A stretch of 22,973 nucleotides of DNA from Colimorpha_A sp045533115 (GCA_045533115.1 JAZSHF010000071.1:1-22973); one strand, 5' to 3'. Positions 1-8,967 are shown, counted from the stretch's first letter. Program-made: numbers and translations. Notes: generated by a model from the letters alone, not told the origin.

Positions 1-157
1 GCCTCCGCTCCGCCTTGGGCTTCCCCCCCCCCCCCCAAAACAATGTTGTTTTTTCGCAGGGGGTGACCCCCCCGCGGCGGCGGGAGCAAGCCCCCGCCCT
101 ACAACAATCGGCGAAGAGTCCGCATCGCAATAAAATCCCAAAACTACAGGACAAAAA
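1..157. repeat. Repeat-rich leader upstream of pyrK
   Basis: This stretch holds no gene. It contains a run of 14 C (23-36), a small hairpin AAAACAA/TTGTTTT (about 37-52), a GGGGG-TGA-CCCCC hairpin (59-71) and a GC-rich hairpin around 78-98 ending in CCCTACAAC. That ending is shared with the repeat at 5502-5575. It resembles stacked intergenic repeat pieces rather than a regulatory leader. I see no convincing promoter and no PyrR-type attenuator here, so the operon promoter may lie upstream of the window. Confidence 0.5.
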
Positions 158-889
158 ATGAAACAGTCAATTTTTACGATAAAAGAAAACACGGCTCTGA
201 CAAGCACCGTTTACAAAATGGTTCTCGTCGGTGATACTTCCAACATAACGGCAACAGGTCAGTTCGTCAACATCAAGATAGACGGACTGTATCTGCGCCG
301 TCCGATATCGGTCTGCGATTGGGACGAAAGCACTCTCACGATCATCTACAAGGTCGTCGGAGAGGGAACCGAGATTATGGCTTCTATGCCCGTCGGCACC
401 GCCCTTGATATTCTGACAGGTCTCGGCAACGGCTACAATACAGAAAAGAGCGGTGATAATCCCCTGCTTATCGGCGGCGGCGTAGGTGTTCCGCCTATGT
501 ATGCGCTTGCGAAAAAGCTTATCTCCGAGGGCAAGGACGTAACGGTCATTCTCGGCTTCAATACCAAGGACGAGGTGTTCTACGAAAATGAGTTTAAGGC
601 GCTCGGCGCGACCGTTTATATTACGACCGTCGACGGAAGCTACGGAACAAAGGGCTTCGTTACCGACGTAATGAAAAATCTCTCCTATTCATATTTCTAC
701 ACCTGCGGTCCGATGCCGATGTTCAAGGCGATCGAGGCAACGGCAGTAACGAGCGGACAGTTCTCCTTTGAGGAAAGAATGGGCTGCGGATTTGGCGCGT
801 GTATGGGCTGTTCCTGCAAGACTAAGTACGGAAACAAGCGTATCTGCCGTGACGGCCCCGTCCTTGAAAGAGAGGAAATTATATGGTAA
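158..889 (+). CDS. pyrK: Dihydroorotate dehydrogenase B, electron-transfer subunit PyrK
   Basis: PyrK passes electrons from the PyrD flavin through FAD and a [2Fe-2S] cluster to NAD+, in the fourth step of UMP synthesis; it acts in the cytoplasm as a PyrK2PyrD2 complex. The 243 residues show the FAD-binding LRRPIS (46-51), a GEGT turn (68-71), the NAD-binding IGGGVGVPP (105-113) and CGPMPM (183-188). The iron-sulfur ligands are C210-x4-C215-x2-C218-x11-C230, matching the known PyrK spacing. Length is slightly below the usual 255 or so. The ATG follows a modest AGG site (148-150). The last 7 bases overlap pyrD, so the two subunits are probably translationally coupled. Family assignment is secure. 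Confidence 0.96.
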   Translation: MKQSIFTIKENTALTSTVYKMVLVGDTSNITATGQFVNIKIDGLYLRRPISVCDWDESTLTIIYKVVGEGTEIMASMPVGTALDILTGLGNGYNTEKSGDNPLLIGGGVGVPPMYALAKKLISEGKDVTVILGFNTKDEVFYENEFKALGATVYITTVDGSYGTKGFVTDVMKNLSYSYFYTCGPMPMFKAIEATAVTSGQFSFEERMGCGFGACMGCSCKTKYGNKRICRDGPVLEREEIIW

Positions 890-1788
890 ACACAAAAGTG
901 AATCTATGCGGTATCGAGCTTGACAATCCCATAATCCCCGCAAGCGGAACCTTCGGCTTCGGCTACGAATTTGCCGAGCTTTACGATATAAATATTCTCG
1001 GCACGTTCTCCTTTAAGGGAACGACGCGCGATCCGCGCTTCGGCAATCCGACTCCGCGCATTGCAGAGTGCCCGAACGGAATGATAAACGCAGTAGGGCT
1101 TCAGAACCCCGGCGTTGAAAAGGTGCTCTCCGAGGAGCTTCCGAGAATGAAAAAGGTCTTCACCAAGCCCGTTATGGCTAACGTAAGCGGGTTTTCCATT
1201 GAGGATTACGTTTACACCGTCGAACGTCTTGAAGAGGAAAGTCAGATCGGCTGGTACGAGGTCAACATCTCCTGCCCCAACGTTCACGGCGGCGGAATGG
1301 CATTCGGCACCTCGCCCGAGGCGGCGGCGACCGTCACGAAAGCAGTTCGTGCCGTCACGAAAAAGCCGCTTATAATCAAGCTTTCTCCGAATGTGACCGA
1401 TATCGTTTCTATCGCAAAGGCGTGCGAAAATTCGGGCGCTGACGGAATAAGTCTTATAAATACTCTCCTCGGAATGAGGATCGACCTTAAAACAAAAAAG
1501 CCCGTAATTGCAAACAAAATGGGCGGCTTCTCGGGTGCGGCTATATTCCCCGTCGCCGTTCGTATGGTATATCAGGTCAGCCACGCCGTCGACATTCCCG
1601 TCGTCGGAATGGGCGGAGTTTCGAGTGCCGAGGACGTGATCGAGATGATGCTCGCGGGCGCGACGGCAGTCGAGATCGGTGCATACAACCTCATCGAGCC
1701 CTACGGCTGTAAGAAGATAATCGAGGAGCTTCCCTCGGTTATGGAAAAATACGGCATCAAATCTCTTCAGGGATTGAAGATAGATTAA
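883..1788 (+). CDS. pyrD: Dihydroorotate dehydrogenase B, catalytic subunit
   Basis: This FMN enzyme oxidises dihydroorotate to orotate and hands electrons to PyrK, making the complex NAD-linked (class 1B). It is a 301-residue TIM barrel with SFKGTT (43-48, including the flavin lysine K45) and NISCPN (128-133), where C131 is the catalytic base typical of class 1 enzymes (class 2 uses Ser). The C-terminal GMGGV and AVEIG segments bind the FMN phosphate. The ATG lies inside the end of pyrK, with AGAGAGG at 869-875 as ribosome site, 7 nt away. The overlap supports equal production of the two subunits. A gap of 214 bp holding a repeat follows. Confidence 0.97.
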   Translation: MVNTKVNLCGIELDNPIIPASGTFGFGYEFAELYDINILGTFSFKGTTRDPRFGNPTPRIAECPNGMINAVGLQNPGVEKVLSEELPRMKKVFTKPVMANVSGFSIEDYVYTVERLEEESQIGWYEVNISCPNVHGGGMAFGTSPEAAATVTKAVRAVTKKPLIIKLSPNVTDIVSIAKACENSGADGISLINTLLGMRIDLKTKKPVIANKMGGFSGAAIFPVAVRMVYQVSHAVDIPVVGMGGVSSAEDVIEMMLAGATAVEIGAYNLIEPYGCKKIIEELPSVMEKYGIKSLQGLKID

Positions 1789-1872
1789 CGCTTTAGGCTC
1801 CCTTGTGTAAGGGGAGGCATCAGGTAAGCTCTTTCGCCCTTGCCGCGAATCGCTAAAAATTTCAGAAAGACC

Positions 1873-1983
1873 AAAAGGGGTTTGCAAAGGGGAAAACGTA
1901 TAAAAGTTTGCTTGCAAAACTTTATCGGTTGTCACCTTGGTGCCATTCTTTGGTCACCTTTCTTGGGCAAGCAAGAAAGGTGA
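1873..1983. repeat. Structured intergenic repeat, family C, copy 1
   Basis: The block starts with two AAAGGGG units, the second in a 15-nt string CAAAGGGGAAAACGT (1885-1899) also present at 19632-19646. It continues with an imperfect hairpin around GTTTGC/GCAAAAC (1900-1925), a CCTTGG segment, and a perfect 12-bp inverted repeat, TCACCTTTCTTG (1954-1965) with CAAGAAAGGTGA (1972-1983). The same order of parts recurs at 19620-19732. It ends 7 nt before the AAGAGG ribosome site of the GH2 gene. A further hairpin-like piece, GCTCCCTT/AAGGGGAGGC, lies around 1797-1820. Confidence 0.65.
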
Positions 1984-2002
1984 ATAAGAAAAGAGGTATA
2001 TT

Positions 2003-4750
2003 ATGATCTATTCAGCACTTTCGCTTAACGGAAATTGGAAAATGGACTACGCCGAGGACAATTATCTGTCCGATACCTGTCCCGTTCTCGGAAAAAACGG
2101 AAGAGTAATTCCTGATGCAGTTCCCGCGTATTGGGAGGATATGACCGACAAATTCAAGGCGGCTCCCTTTTTCAGAGAGCTTAAAATAAATCCCGAATAC
2201 GGCCTTCAGCAGTATCCGATATTCGAAGACTGTCCCGATATGGCGCTTCCGACGATCGTAGGAAATTTCTTCTATGAAAAGAAGTTCGTTTGCGCCGAGA
2301 TAACCGATCCTGCCGTCCTCTATTTCGGCGGTGTTCAGAACGCGGCGTCGGTCTGGCTTAACGGCAAATACCTCGGACGCCACGAGGGATACAGCTCTCC
2401 CTTTGAAATGAAAATTCCCGACGGGCTTCTTATAAACGGCGAAAACACCGTCACCCTTTCGGTATCGAGCCATAACATGTTCGGCTTTGACGGTCAGCTC
2501 GTTTCCGGACTTACCAACCGCGCCGCAAGCCAATACAGCGGCGGCGTTACGGGCGACGTTGAGCTTCGCGTTTACGGCAGTGCGCTCCGCGACGTCAAGA
2601 TCACCGTTTCTGAGGACTGTTCGGAGTTTAAGGTCGAGCCTATATCGGTCGGAGCGGCGTCTTACAACTACGAAATTCTCGACGGCAAGACTGTAATCAG
2701 AAGCGGCAAGGCGGACGGGGCCTTTACCCTTTCGTCCGACGGACTTGAAAAATGGTCGCCGGAAAGTCCAAAGAGATATATACTTAAGCTTGCCTGCGGA
2801 GAAAGCGTGCTTGAGCGCGAGTTCGGTATCCGCCGACTTAATGTCGAGGGCGTCGATTTCCGTCTTAACGGCGAGCCTTACTACCTGCGCGGAATCTGTG
2901 AGCATTGCTACTATCCCGAGACCGTGCATCTTCCTCACGACATCTCCTTCTACCGCGGGGTCATAAAGAAGCTCAAGCAGCTCGGCTTCAACTACATCCG
3001 TTTCCACACACACGTTCCCGTTGAGGAATATATGCAGGCGGCTGACGAGCTCGGTATGCTCATGCACGTCGAGACGCCGAACAACGCGACATACGAGGAG
3101 TGGTGCGACATCGTAAAATTCTGCCGCCGCCACGTTTCGACCGTTATCTACTGCGGCGGTAACGAGCTTCTGCTTCACGACGAGTATATCGCCCATCTTA
3201 ATAAGTGCGCCGATATGGTACACGCCGAGAGCGACTCGCTCTTCTCTCCGATGAGTGCGCTGCGCGGTATAGAGTATTTCTTCGTTGAGCCCGAGCAGGA
3301 AAAGGAGCTGGCAGACACCCCCTTCCGTCATCACCCCCGCCGTTTTGAGGAGACGGGCAGATTCTCCGATCTTTACAACAGCTATGCAGACGCTCATTTC
3401 AGCTATTGCTCGACCGACGCTGACGTTGAGTACCAAAATTCGCTCGCCGTCGTCTATAAGAAGCCGCGCGTAACTCACGAAATCTGCATTGACGGAACGT
3501 ATGCTGATATTTCCCTTAAAGAAAGATATAAGAACACTCTTATCGGACGCTACACGGATATGTTCGATTCCATCGAGCGCCACCTGCGCGACAAGGGCGT
3601 TTTTGAGCGCGCTCCGCTTTATTTCAGAAATTCCTGCGAGTGGCAGAGAAGAATAAGAAAGCACTGCTTCGAGGCGGTTCGTCTTACGAGAACCATTGCA
3701 GGCTACGACTTCCTCGGTCCGATAGATACTCACTGGCATACCTTCGGCTACGACGTAGGTATGATGAACGAGTTTTACGAGATGAAGCCCGGAGAGACGG
3801 TCAGAAACGTGCTTATGTACAACTCAGAAACGGTGCTTCTCAACACCCTCGGAATGAAGGCAAACTTCGCCTGCGGCGACGTTTTCAACACCGTAATCAA
3901 GACGTCGTACTTCGGTCACGGTGACCTTAATAACGCGTCGCTTTCGATCCGTCTTTCGATCGACGGCAAGGCGGTTTTCCGCGACCGCATCGAGGTAAAC
4001 GGCGTTAAGAGCGGCGAGCTGACCGATCTTTATGAGATCAATACCGTTCTGCCCGAATATTCCGTTCCGAAGAGAATGACTCTTTACGTCACGCTCGAAA
4101 ACGATTCCCTCTTCACCGAAAACGAATGGGAGCTTTACCTCTTCCCGAAGGTTGAGGAGATCAAGCCCGAGGGCATTACGGTGTTCACCGAAACCGACGA
4201 GCAAACTCTCGTTTCTGCTCTTGAAAACGGAGAAAAGGTCGTCATCTTCGGTGACAAGCCCTTCAAGTCATACCCAACAAGCTTCCGTCTTGCTCTTGCG
4301 GGGAGAACCTGGGGACTTCTCTCCACCGTTATCGCTGACCACCCGATCTTCCGTGACCTGCCTCACGAGGGCTTCTGCTCTTGGCAGTTCTCCGAGCTTT
4401 TGAAGAGCGGCAGCTCCATAGTCCTCGAGGGCGGAAAGAAGAACGATATCCCGATCGTCGAGATAATCCCGACGCATAAGAACCACGTAAACCAAGGCGC
4501 GCTCTTTGAGTATAACGCTCTCGGCGGAAAGCTTCTCGTTTGCGGCTTCAGGTTCAGAGAAAGCGATCCTGCGGCGGTGTGGCTCAAGAACGAGATAATC
4601 AAATACGCGATGAGCGAGGAGTTCGAGCCGAAGAACACGATTGACGGCGACGACCTTCACGCGATCATCAACCGCGAAGAAGTTACGGTCATAAGCAACT
4701 CGAACGCGGCGTTCAACCCGAACGACAAAACTGCAGTAAGAAAAAAATAA
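2003..4750 (+). CDS. Glycoside hydrolase family 2-like protein
   Basis: A 915-residue protein with the GH2 layout: N-terminal sugar-binding jelly roll (about 85-190, with VWLNGKYLGRHEGYSSPF), Ig-like segment (about 195-280), TIM barrel (about 283-595), a beta-rich linker and a C-terminal Rossmann/GATase-like part (about 722-885). The latter carries DHPIFRDLP (779-787) and WQF (794-796), as seen at the end of several GH2 subgroups. The acid/base candidate is E388 in GGNE; the nucleophile candidate is E493 in THEI. There is no signal peptide, so it probably acts in the cytoplasm on imported glycosides; the substrate cannot be named. The ribosome site is AAGAGG (1991-1996). Only 11 bp separate it from pyrF, implying co-transcription although it has no pyrimidine role. 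Base composition resembles its neighbours. Confidence 0.85.
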   Translation: MIYSALSLNGNWKMDYAEDNYLSDTCPVLGKNGRVIPDAVPAYWEDMTDKFKAAPFFRELKINPEYGLQQYPIFEDCPDMALPTIVGNFFYEKKFVCAEITDPAVLYFGGVQNAASVWLNGKYLGRHEGYSSPFEMKIPDGLLINGENTVTLSVSSHNMFGFDGQLVSGLTNRAASQYSGGVTGDVELRVYGSALRDVKITVSEDCSEFKVEPISVGAASYNYEILDGKTVIRSGKADGAFTLSSDGLEKWSPESPKRYILKLACGESVLEREFGIRRLNVEGVDFRLNGEPYYLRGICEHCYYPETVHLPHDISFYRGVIKKLKQLGFNYIRFHTHVPVEEYMQAADELGMLMHVETPNNATYEEWCDIVKFCRRHVSTVIYCGGNELLLHDEYIAHLNKCADMVHAESDSLFSPMSALRGIEYFFVEPEQEKELADTPFRHHPRRFEETGRFSDLYNSYADAHFSYCSTDADVEYQNSLAVVYKKPRVTHEICIDGTYADISLKERYKNTLIGRYTDMFDSIERHLRDKGVFERAPLYFRNSCEWQRRIRKHCFEAVRLTRTIAGYDFLGPIDTHWHTFGYDVGMMNEFYEMKPGETVRNVLMYNSETVLLNTLGMKANFACGDVFNTVIKTSYFGHGDLNNASLSIRLSIDGKAVFRDRIEVNGVKSGELTDLYEINTVLPEYSVPKRMTLYVTLENDSLFTENEWELYLFPKVEEIKPEGITVFTETDEQTLVSALENGEKVVIFGDKPFKSYPTSFRLALAGRTWGLLSTVIADHPIFRDLPHEGFCSWQFSELLKSGSSIVLEGGKKNDIPIVEIIPTHKNHVNQGALFEYNALGGKLLVCGFRFRESDPAAVWLKNEIIKYAMSEEFEPKNTIDGDDLHAIINREEVTVISNSNAAFNPNDKTAVRKK

Positions 4751-4761
4751 GGAGATAACAA

Positions 4762-5460
4762 ATGGGAAAAGACGTAATCATCGCCTGCGACTTCGACAGC
4801 GCGGCAAAAACCTTTGAATTTCTTGATAAGTTCACGGGAGTAAAGCCCTTTGTAAAGATCGGAATGGAGCTTTTCTATGCCGAGGGTCCCGAGATAGTAA
4901 AAGAGATCAAGAAGCGCGGCCACAAGATATTCCTCGACCTGAAGCTTCACGACATTCCGAACACCGTTAAAAAGGCGATGGCAGTTCTTTCCCGCCTTGA
5001 CGTCGATATGACGAACCTCCACGCATCGGGAACGAAAAGAATGATGGAAGCGGCTATTGAGGGGCTTACCCGTCCCGATGGCACCCGTCCTATCCTCATC
5101 GCCGTAACCCAGCTCACCTCGACCGATCAGGAGAGCATGGAAAACGACCTGCTCATCAAGGAGCCGATAGACAAGGTAGTTATGCACTATGCAAAAAATG
5201 CGTCCGAAGCAGGACTTGACGGCGTAGTTTGCTCCCCTCTTGAAGCGGGAAAGGTACACGACACCTGCGGTAAGAGCTTCGTTACCGTTACCCCCGGTGT
5301 GCGCTTTGCCGACGGCGATATCGGTGACCAGAAGAGAGTTATGACTCCCGCGCAGGCAAAGGAGATCGGCTCCGATTATATCGTCGTCGGACGTCCCATC
5401 ACCGCCGCACCCGATCCCGTCGCGGCGTATGAAAGATGCGTTAAGGAATTTTGTGATTGA
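4762..5460 (+). CDS. pyrF: Orotidine 5'-phosphate decarboxylase
   Basis: PyrF catalyses the last step to UMP, decarboxylating OMP without a cofactor. The 232-residue protein is a compact TIM barrel of the short bacterial type. It has the catalytic D59-x-K61-x-x-D64 array within FLDLKLHDIPNT, the TPGVRF loop and a C-terminal VVGRPI phosphate-binding segment. A clear GGAGAT site (4751-4756) precedes the ATG, starting right after the GH2 stop codon. Expression therefore probably depends on read-through from the GH2 gene or the upstream operon. No terminator with a T-run follows; the gap downstream carries a long inverted repeat. Confidence 0.97.
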   Translation: MGKDVIIACDFDSAAKTFEFLDKFTGVKPFVKIGMELFYAEGPEIVKEIKKRGHKIFLDLKLHDIPNTVKKAMAVLSRLDVDMTNLHASGTKRMMEAAIEGLTRPDGTRPILIAVTQLTSTDQESMENDLLIKEPIDKVVMHYAKNASEAGLDGVVCSPLEAGKVHDTCGKSFVTVTPGVRFADGDIGDQKRVMTPAQAKEIGSDYIVVGRPITAAPDPVAAYERCVKEFCD

Positions 5461-5501
5461 TTTTTAATATATTAAGATCGCCGCAAAATCTTGAATAGCC
5501 C

Positions 5502-5574
5502 TTGTAGGGGCGACCATTGGTCGCCCGATTGGTTACAACGTTGATATACGGGCGAGCAATGCTCGCCCCTACAA
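5502..5574. repeat. Double-hairpin inverted repeat (TTGTAGGGGCGA family)
   Basis: Two 26-nt arms (5502-5527 and 5549-5574) are reverse complements except at two positions. Each arm also folds on itself: GGGCGACC-ATT-GGTCGCCC in the left arm and GGGCGAGC-AAT-GCTCGCCC in the right. The two differences between the arms form the same base pair of that internal stem (C-G in one, G-C in the other), so both local hairpins stay perfect. No T-run follows, so a simple terminator role is unlikely. The rest of the gap to 5712 holds small hairpins (ATAAACG/CGTTTAT at 5624-5647; CTGC/GCAG near 5670) and no gene. Confidence 0.75.
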
Positions 5575-5712
5575 CAAACCTCCGAGCTTTCGCGCTCGCG
5601 CGACTGTTGTCGCATTCTGTATAATAAACGGCAATTCGGTCGTTTATAAACAATTCCTCGCTCTGCGGCGCAGGGTGAGATGAGAAGAAGTTGTAAAAAG
5701 GAGTAAAAAATT

Positions 5713-7377
5713 ATGGAATTATTAGGATGTCTGATCTGGCTGCTTGCAGGCGTCGGCGTATTTATCGTCGGTATGAACTTTATGGGCGACGCGCTCGAAA
5801 AGAGTGCGGGCAGCGGAATGAAAAAGCTGCTCGGAAAAATATGCAATAACAGCTTCTCGGGCGTTGGTATCGGCGCGGGAGTTACCGCGATAATCCAAAG
5901 CTCGTCGGCGACCTCGGTAATGGTCATCGGTCTTGTAAACGCGGGCGTTATGACGCTTATGCAGGCCGTTCCCGTCATTATGGGCGCAAATATCGGTACA
6001 ACCATCACGGGCGTACTCGTTGCGCTGAAGAACGACATATTCAATATGATAATGTACTTCCTCACTTTTGCGGGAGTTATGATGGGCTTCTCCAAAAAGG
6101 AGAAGATTAAGATCGCGGGCAGTCTTTGCGCGGGTCTCGGTCTTATATTCGTAGGTCTTGAGGTAATGAGCTCCGATCAGGCATTTGGAAGCGATTCCGT
6201 AAAAGCCATGTTCACGAATATCTTTGAGGTCATCGACTTCCCCCTTCTGTTGATTCTCGTCGGTGCTATCTTCACGGCGCTAATTCAGTCGTCGTCTGCC
6301 GCAACGGGTGTCGTAATCACGATGGTCGGTACGGGAGTCATTTCCCTTGATCTTGCACTTTTCATAGTGCTTGGCGCAAACATCGGTACCTGCGTAACGG
6401 CGCTTCTCGCCTGCGTAGGCGCAAAGGAAAATTCAAAAAGAGTTGCTCTTATTCACTTCGCCTTTAACACGATAGGAACGGCGTTTTTCACGGCACTCAT
6501 CTGGATATTCAGAGAGCCGGTGATTGAGCTTCTTGTTTCAACGTTCCCCGGTGAAAGCCCGATGGCGCTTCAAATGCGCGTGTCTGTATTCCACGTGATC
6601 TTCAACGTAACGACGACGCTCCTTCTTCTTCCCTTTGTGAAGCAGCTTGTCGAATTTTCAAAGTTCGTCATAAAGGATAAAAAGGACGAAAAGGAAACGC
6701 TTTCTCTCCGCTTCGTCGACGATCGACTTCTCGCGACGCCTTCCGTTGCTCTCGGTCAGGTCAAGAAGGAAATGGACTATATGCTCGGGCTAGTTGAAGA
6801 GAATATGAACTATTCCTTCAACGCACTCGAAACACGCTCGAAGGTGAACGGTGAAAAGGTCGTAGCAAACGAGGCAATAATAGACTATACGAACGGCGCG
6901 CTCACGCGCTTCCTTATCAAGCTTTCGTCAACCATCGAGGGAAGCGACGAGGTGACAATCGGCTCCTACTTCCACGTGCTTAACGACCTTGAACGTATCG
7001 GCGACCACGCAGAAAACTTCTACGAGATCGGCGCCGAAATGGCTGACAAGGAGCTTGAATTGTCCCACGCCGCTGTTGACGAGCTCAGGGGAATGTGCGG
7101 CGTTGTCCGTCAGATGTTTGAAATTTCAAAGGACGCCTTTGAGAATCTCAACGGCGAGCGTCTATGCGAGCTTGCCGCGCTTGAAGACAAGGTCGACGAA
7201 ATGAAGAAGACCCTGACTGCACGCCACTTTGCACGTCTTGCCGAGGGTAACTGCTCGGTTGACCACAGCCCGTATTTCTCCTCGACCGTCGCAGGTCTTG
7301 AAAGAGTTGCCGACCACCTTATAAACGTCGGTTACAGTATCGTGAACCCGATCGGTTCCGAAAAGGAAAACGCATAA
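5713..7377 (+). CDS. Na+/phosphate cotransporter (PNaS family) with C-terminal PhoU-like domain
   Basis: This is a 554-residue inner-membrane protein. Two inverted halves carry the hallmark QSSSATS (62-68) and QSSSAAT (192-198) motifs, each followed by GANIGT (91-96 and 221-226), as in NptA/YjbB-type sodium-dependent phosphate carriers. About eight or nine hydrophobic segments span residues 1-310. The cytoplasmic C-terminus (about 335-545) has two PhoU-like helices with NDLERIGDHAENF (424-436) and LERVADHLINV. The ribosome site is AAAAGGAG (5696-5703). The pyrE start lies 21 bp downstream, so the two are probably co-transcribed. Phosphate or another anion could be the substrate, and direction of transport is not shown by sequence. 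A tie to pyrimidine synthesis through PRPP/PPi turnover is speculation. Confidence 0.9.
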   Translation: MELLGCLIWLLAGVGVFIVGMNFMGDALEKSAGSGMKKLLGKICNNSFSGVGIGAGVTAIIQSSSATSVMVIGLVNAGVMTLMQAVPVIMGANIGTTITGVLVALKNDIFNMIMYFLTFAGVMMGFSKKEKIKIAGSLCAGLGLIFVGLEVMSSDQAFGSDSVKAMFTNIFEVIDFPLLLILVGAIFTALIQSSSAATGVVITMVGTGVISLDLALFIVLGANIGTCVTALLACVGAKENSKRVALIHFAFNTIGTAFFTALIWIFREPVIELLVSTFPGESPMALQMRVSVFHVIFNVTTTLLLLPFVKQLVEFSKFVIKDKKDEKETLSLRFVDDRLLATPSVALGQVKKEMDYMLGLVEENMNYSFNALETRSKVNGEKVVANEAIIDYTNGALTRFLIKLSSTIEGSDEVTIGSYFHVLNDLERIGDHAENFYEIGAEMADKELELSHAAVDELRGMCGVVRQMFEISKDAFENLNGERLCELAALEDKVDEMKKTLTARHFARLAEGNCSVDHSPYFSSTVAGLERVADHLINVGYSIVNPIGSEKENA

Positions 7378-7398
7378 TATAAATCGGAGGACAGATAA

Positions 7399-8052
7399 AT
7401 GGAAAGCTACAAGAGAGAGTTTATTGAATTTTTGCAGGGCGCGGGTGTCCTTAAATTCGGTGATTTCACCGCGAAGAGCGGAAGAAAGATACCGTATTTC
7501 ATCAACGCGGGAATGATAAAGACGGGCGACGATATCGCAAAGCTCGGCGAGTTCTACGCAAAAGCATACGAGGAAAAGCTCGGCAAAAAGCAGGCAGTCC
7601 TCTACGGTCCCGCCTACAAGGGAATCTCCCTTGCGGTCTCTGCTGCTGTCGCTCTTTCGAAGAGAGAGCTTAACGTTCCCTTCTTCTTCAATCGCAAAGA
7701 GGTGAAGGATCATGGCGAGGGCGGAGTTTTCGTCGGTTACGTACCGACAGCAGGCGAGGAGATCGTCATAATCGAGGACGTTATCACCGCAGGCACCGCT
7801 ATCAGAGAGAGTATGGAAATTCTTTCTCACATCGAGGGCACCAAGGTTGCCGCCACCTTTATTATGGTCGACCGCAAGGAAAAGGGACAGACCGAGAAGG
7901 GCGCAATGCAGGAAATTGAAGAGCAGTTCGGCTTCCCCGTATATTCGATAGTTGACGTTTACGACATCATCGAGTATCTTGAAGAAGACCCTGCAAATGA
8001 AGAAAACGTGACCCGCATCAAGAATTATCTTGCAGTAAACGGAGCGAAATAA
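7399..8052 (+). CDS. pyrE: Orotate phosphoribosyltransferase
   Basis: PyrE joins orotate to PRPP, giving OMP and PPi, the step before PyrF. The 217-residue protein has the type I phosphoribosyltransferase fold with the PRPP loop VIIEDVITAGTAI (123-135) and an N-terminal hood with FTAKSGRKIPYF. K100 and K103 in RKEVKDHG sit where the catalytic lysines of the flexible loop are expected. The ribosome site GGAGG (7386-7390) precedes the ATG. Its stop codon TAA shares one base with the pyrB start (TAATG at 8050-8054), a coupling junction. Confidence 0.96.
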   Translation: MESYKREFIEFLQGAGVLKFGDFTAKSGRKIPYFINAGMIKTGDDIAKLGEFYAKAYEEKLGKKQAVLYGPAYKGISLAVSAAVALSKRELNVPFFFNRKEVKDHGEGGVFVGYVPTAGEEIVIIEDVITAGTAIRESMEILSHIEGTKVAATFIMVDRKEKGQTEKGAMQEIEEQFGFPVYSIVDVYDIIEYLEEDPANEENVTRIKNYLAVNGAK

Positions 8053-8960
8053 TGAGAAGCGTAATTGATATTAAGGAGCTGTCGGTTTCCGAGATCGACG
8101 AGCTTGTTGCTACGGCGAAGGACATAATCGCAAATCCCGGAAAATATGCACACAAGTGCGAGGGAAAGAAGCTTGCGACACTTTTCTTCGAGCCGTCGAC
8201 ACGTACCCGCCTTTCCTTTGAGGCGGCGATGTACGAGCTTGGCGGAAACGTGCTCAGCATGGCGTCGGCAGCATCGTCGTCAGCGGCAAAGGGCGAAAGC
8301 GTAGCAGACACCGCGCGGACGATTTCTTGCTACGCCGACATCATCGCAATGCGGCACCCCAAGGAGGGCGCGCCGATGGTTGCGGCTATGAATGCGACTA
8401 TCCCCGTTATCAATGCAGGTGACGGAGGCCACAACCACCCGACACAGACGCTTGCCGACCTTCTCACGATAAACCGCGAAAAGGGAAGATTCGATAACCT
8501 CACCGTTGGATTTTGCGGTGACCTTAAATTCGGACGAACCGTCCATTCGCTCATTGCCGCGATGGAAAGATACGAGGGCGTTAAGTTCGTTCTCGTTTCT
8601 CCCGACGAGCTGACCGTTCCCGAATACGTGAAGCGCGAGCTTGACAAAAAGGGTATTCCCTACGTCGAAACGACCGACCTAAATTCCGTGATGCCCGAGC
8701 TTGATATCCTCTATATGACGAGAGTTCAGCAGGAGCGTTTCTTCAACGAGGAGGACTATCTCCGCCTTAAGGACAGCTATATCCTGACTCCCGAAAAGCT
8801 TGAGAATGCAAAGCCCGATATGATAGTTATGCATCCGCTTCCCCGTGTAAACGAGATAAGCGTTGCAGTCGACTCTGACCCCCGTGCCTGCTACTTCAAG
8901 CAAGTGCTTAACGGAAAATATATGAGAATGGCGCTTATAATTAAGCTTCTCGGACTGTGA
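8052..8960 (+). CDS. pyrB: Aspartate carbamoyltransferase, catalytic subunit
   Basis: PyrB makes carbamoyl aspartate from carbamoyl phosphate and aspartate, the committed pyrimidine step. In the 302 residues the carbamoyl-phosphate site FEPSTRTR (46-53), the mobile-loop lysine K80 in AAKGES, the HNHPTQ stretch (127-132) and a C-terminal HPLPRVNEI aspartate-site segment are all present. The start overlaps the last base of pyrE; a GGAG at 8041-8044 can serve as ribosome site. The regulatory subunit gene follows after 7 bp, so this is probably the allosteric class B holoenzyme (two trimers plus three dimers) as in E. coli. Confidence 0.97.
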   Translation: MRSVIDIKELSVSEIDELVATAKDIIANPGKYAHKCEGKKLATLFFEPSTRTRLSFEAAMYELGGNVLSMASAASSSAAKGESVADTARTISCYADIIAMRHPKEGAPMVAAMNATIPVINAGDGGHNHPTQTLADLLTINREKGRFDNLTVGFCGDLKFGRTVHSLIAAMERYEGVKFVLVSPDELTVPEYVKRELDKKGIPYVETTDLNSVMPELDILYMTRVQQERFFNEEDYLRLKDSYILTPEKLENAKPDMIVMHPLPRVNEISVAVDSDPRACYFKQVLNGKYMRMALIIKLLGL

Positions 8961-8967
8961 GGATGTT

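Noticed and set aside
1..157. PyrR attenuator before pyrK
   Set aside because: No PyrR-binding loop consensus or antiterminator/terminator pair is recognisable; the hairpins look like intergenic repeats.
5620..5625. TATAAT before the Na/Pi cotransporter as a promoter
   Set aside because: No -35 element at 16-19 bp upstream and no extended -10; it lies in a repeat-like stretch.
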